This document shows positions 5,733 to 6,143 of a DNA stretch of 6,143 nucleotides, in pieces. The position numbers and the translations under genes are program-made. Position 1 is the first letter of the stretch, and the number at the start of each line of letters is the position of its first letter. The notes below the pieces were generated by a model. That model was not told the DNA's origin. It saw nothing but the letters and a program-made list of their open reading frames with translations, and ran no database searches. The DNA is from FEN-987 sp049521055 (GTDB taxonomy: Archaea; Thermoproteota; Bathyarchaeia; 40CM-2-53-6). The stretch spans positions 1-6,143 of the forward strand of contig JBEKPE010000168.1 in NCBI GenBank assembly GCA_049521055.1, in the 5' to 3' direction.

Positions 5733-5882
5733 TTGCTGGATCGTCAACACATCGTCAGCAGTTACAAGGCTTCTGATTTTTCTCAAATTTTTGGAAAGAG
5801 AATTGATGCCATAGTGGCAAATGCTGACGAGTTTGCGAATTTAGACTATATGCCCGCATATATTGTCTCAGTAGAATCATGA
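5733..5882 (+). CDS. Possible 49-aa small protein just before the FAD-subunit gene
   Basis: An open frame from TTG 5733 to TGA 5880-5882 encodes 49 residues containing ...DFSQIFGKRIDAIVANADE..., a plausible soluble amphipathic composition. The stop overlaps an ATG at 5879 that is in frame with the FAD-subunit gene, giving the ATGA arrangement typical of coupled genes. Against it: no recognised family, no clear ribosome-binding site, a non-ATG start and a length easily open by chance. It could be the tail of a decayed regulator, since the frame stays open back to a TAG at 5676-5678 without a good start. Confidence 0.2.
   Translation: MLDRQHIVSSYKASDFSQIFGKRIDAIVANADEFANLDYMPAYIVSVES
5857..5864 (+). 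promoter_or_regulatory. Candidate TATA box for the FAD-subunit gene
   Basis: CATATATT is centred about 26 bases before a predicted transcript start near 5887, ahead of in-frame ATGs at 5891 and 5921. A second TATA-like ACTATATG at 5844-5851 would suit a start near 5875 and ATG 5879. The sequence does not decide between them. Confidence 0.35.
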
Positions 5883-5910
5883 TAAGCTATATGGCCAGTC
5901 TAGTCCTTAC

Positions 5911-5915
5911 GGTGA
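5911..5915 (+). promoter_or_regulatory. Ribosome-binding site that selects ATG 5921
   Basis: GGTGA matches the archaeal anti-Shine-Dalgarno end of 16S rRNA (core GGAGGTGA) and ends five bases before ATG 5921. It favours that start over the in-frame ATGs at 5879 and 5891, which have no such site. Confidence 0.5.
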
Positions 5916-5920
5916 AGACG

Positions 5921-6143
5921 ATGGTAATCCGTAGGCCCCTCGAATTGCAATACTCAGAGCCCCCAACGCTGGAAGAAGCGTTTACGATTCTGACCAGAGA
6001 TCAAGGCGCTAGAATTCTCGCTGGAGGAACTGACGTAATCGTTTCCATGAGGGAAGGAAAGATTTCCCCATCTCATATTGTGAATATCAAACGAATTTCC
6101 GGCCTTGACAGAATAGGTCCAAGCTCAGGAGGCGGGCTCAGCA
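5921..6143 (+). CDS. FAD-binding medium subunit of a molybdenum hydroxylase (CoxM/CutM/XdhB type), N-terminal part
   Basis: The 74 visible residues begin MVIRRPLELQYSEPPTLEEA and contain LAGGTDVIV (33-41) followed by HIVNIKRISGLDRI (52-65). This is the start of the FAD_binding_5 fold: the pattern 'P-x-x-x-EA', AGGTD/S for FAD pyrophosphate binding, and the 'lvdI..i.gL..I' strand. These subunits carry electrons from the 2Fe-2S small subunit to the acceptor in carbon monoxide, xanthine, aldehyde (glyceraldehyde) or nicotinate-type dehydrogenases. The substrate cannot be told from this part. The second FAD motif (TIGG) is beyond the window, as presumably are the large and small subunit genes. 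ATG 5921 is chosen because the family usually begins a few residues before 'F.Y..P' and a GGTGA site precedes it. It is divergent from the AOR gene. Confidence 0.88.
   Translation, partial: MVIRRPLELQYSEPPTLEEAFTILTRDQGARILAGGTDVIVSMREGKISPSHIVNIKRISGLDRIGPSSGGGLS

Larger units (their letters stand above)
5398..5920. promoter_or_regulatory. Divergent control region between AOR and the FAD subunit
   Basis: Over 500 bases separate the two oxidoreductase genes. The region holds the AOR promoter, dyad sequences at 5496-5537, spaced TCGTCA motifs at 5740-5757 with an inverted partner at 5822-5830, and TATA-like candidates for the right-hand gene. A short T-rich stretch (5776-5792) could end a transcript on the plus strand. 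I see no tRNA or other structured RNA. The only possible gene is the 49-codon frame at 5733-5882. A 68-codon minus-strand frame at 5435-5641 shows no protein-like pattern. Confidence 0.5.

Noticed and set aside
1..6143. tRNA, rRNA or CRISPR array
   Set aside because: No cloverleaf consensus, rRNA-like block or regularly spaced identical repeats were found on either strand by reading.

Overview
This 6.1 kb window looks archaeal. Supported start regions carry TATA-like boxes about 26 bases ahead of the inferred transcript start, leaving short or no leaders. Several genes start with TTG. A tungsten-type aldehyde ferredoxin oxidoreductase (AOR) sits head-to-head with a molybdenum-hydroxylase FAD subunit. 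The transposases carry an N-terminal SWIM zinc finger. A TACK-type archaeon (thaumarchaeal or bathyarchaeal) is a reasonable guess, but I cannot place it more closely from sequence alone.

Layout. (1) Bases 1-284, minus: the N-terminal part of a NYN-domain (PIN-like nuclease) protein that runs off the window. (2) About 298-1518: an insertion sequence with one intact 373-aa DDE transposase on the minus strand. (3) 1571-2572, plus: a compact three-gene run made of a 56-aa ribbon-helix-helix protein, a 185-aa unknown protein with a C-terminal coiled coil, and a 93-aa basic protein. The genes overlap or nearly abut and share one apparent promoter. (4) 2569-3102, minus: a single-pass membrane protein with a long helical cytoplasmic part, convergent with the run; the two stop codons share the bases CTAG. 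(5) 3124-about 3608, minus: the C-terminal part of a second transposase, about 73% identical in protein to the first, so an older and different element. (6) 3621-5397, minus: an AOR broken by a frameshift next to an apparent internal deletion. (7) 5398-5920: a divergent control region with a strong archaeal promoter for the AOR, an imperfect 21-base dyad, spaced TCGTCA repeats and possibly a tiny gene. (8) 5921-6143, plus: the start of the FAD-binding medium subunit of a molybdenum hydroxylase (CoxM/CutM/XdhB type).

The right part (about 3620-6143) looks like ordinary metabolic DNA for aldehyde or carboxylic-acid oxidation. The left part (1-3610) is lower in GC by eye, carries two transposon copies and poorly recognised small genes, and looks like accessory DNA that has accumulated beside the AOR. 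The broken AOR suggests the oxidoreductase is decaying, unless the lesion is a sequencing or assembly error. The least explained part is the three-gene run with its convergent membrane protein. It resembles a toxin-antitoxin or other accessory module in layout, but the sequence proves no function for it.
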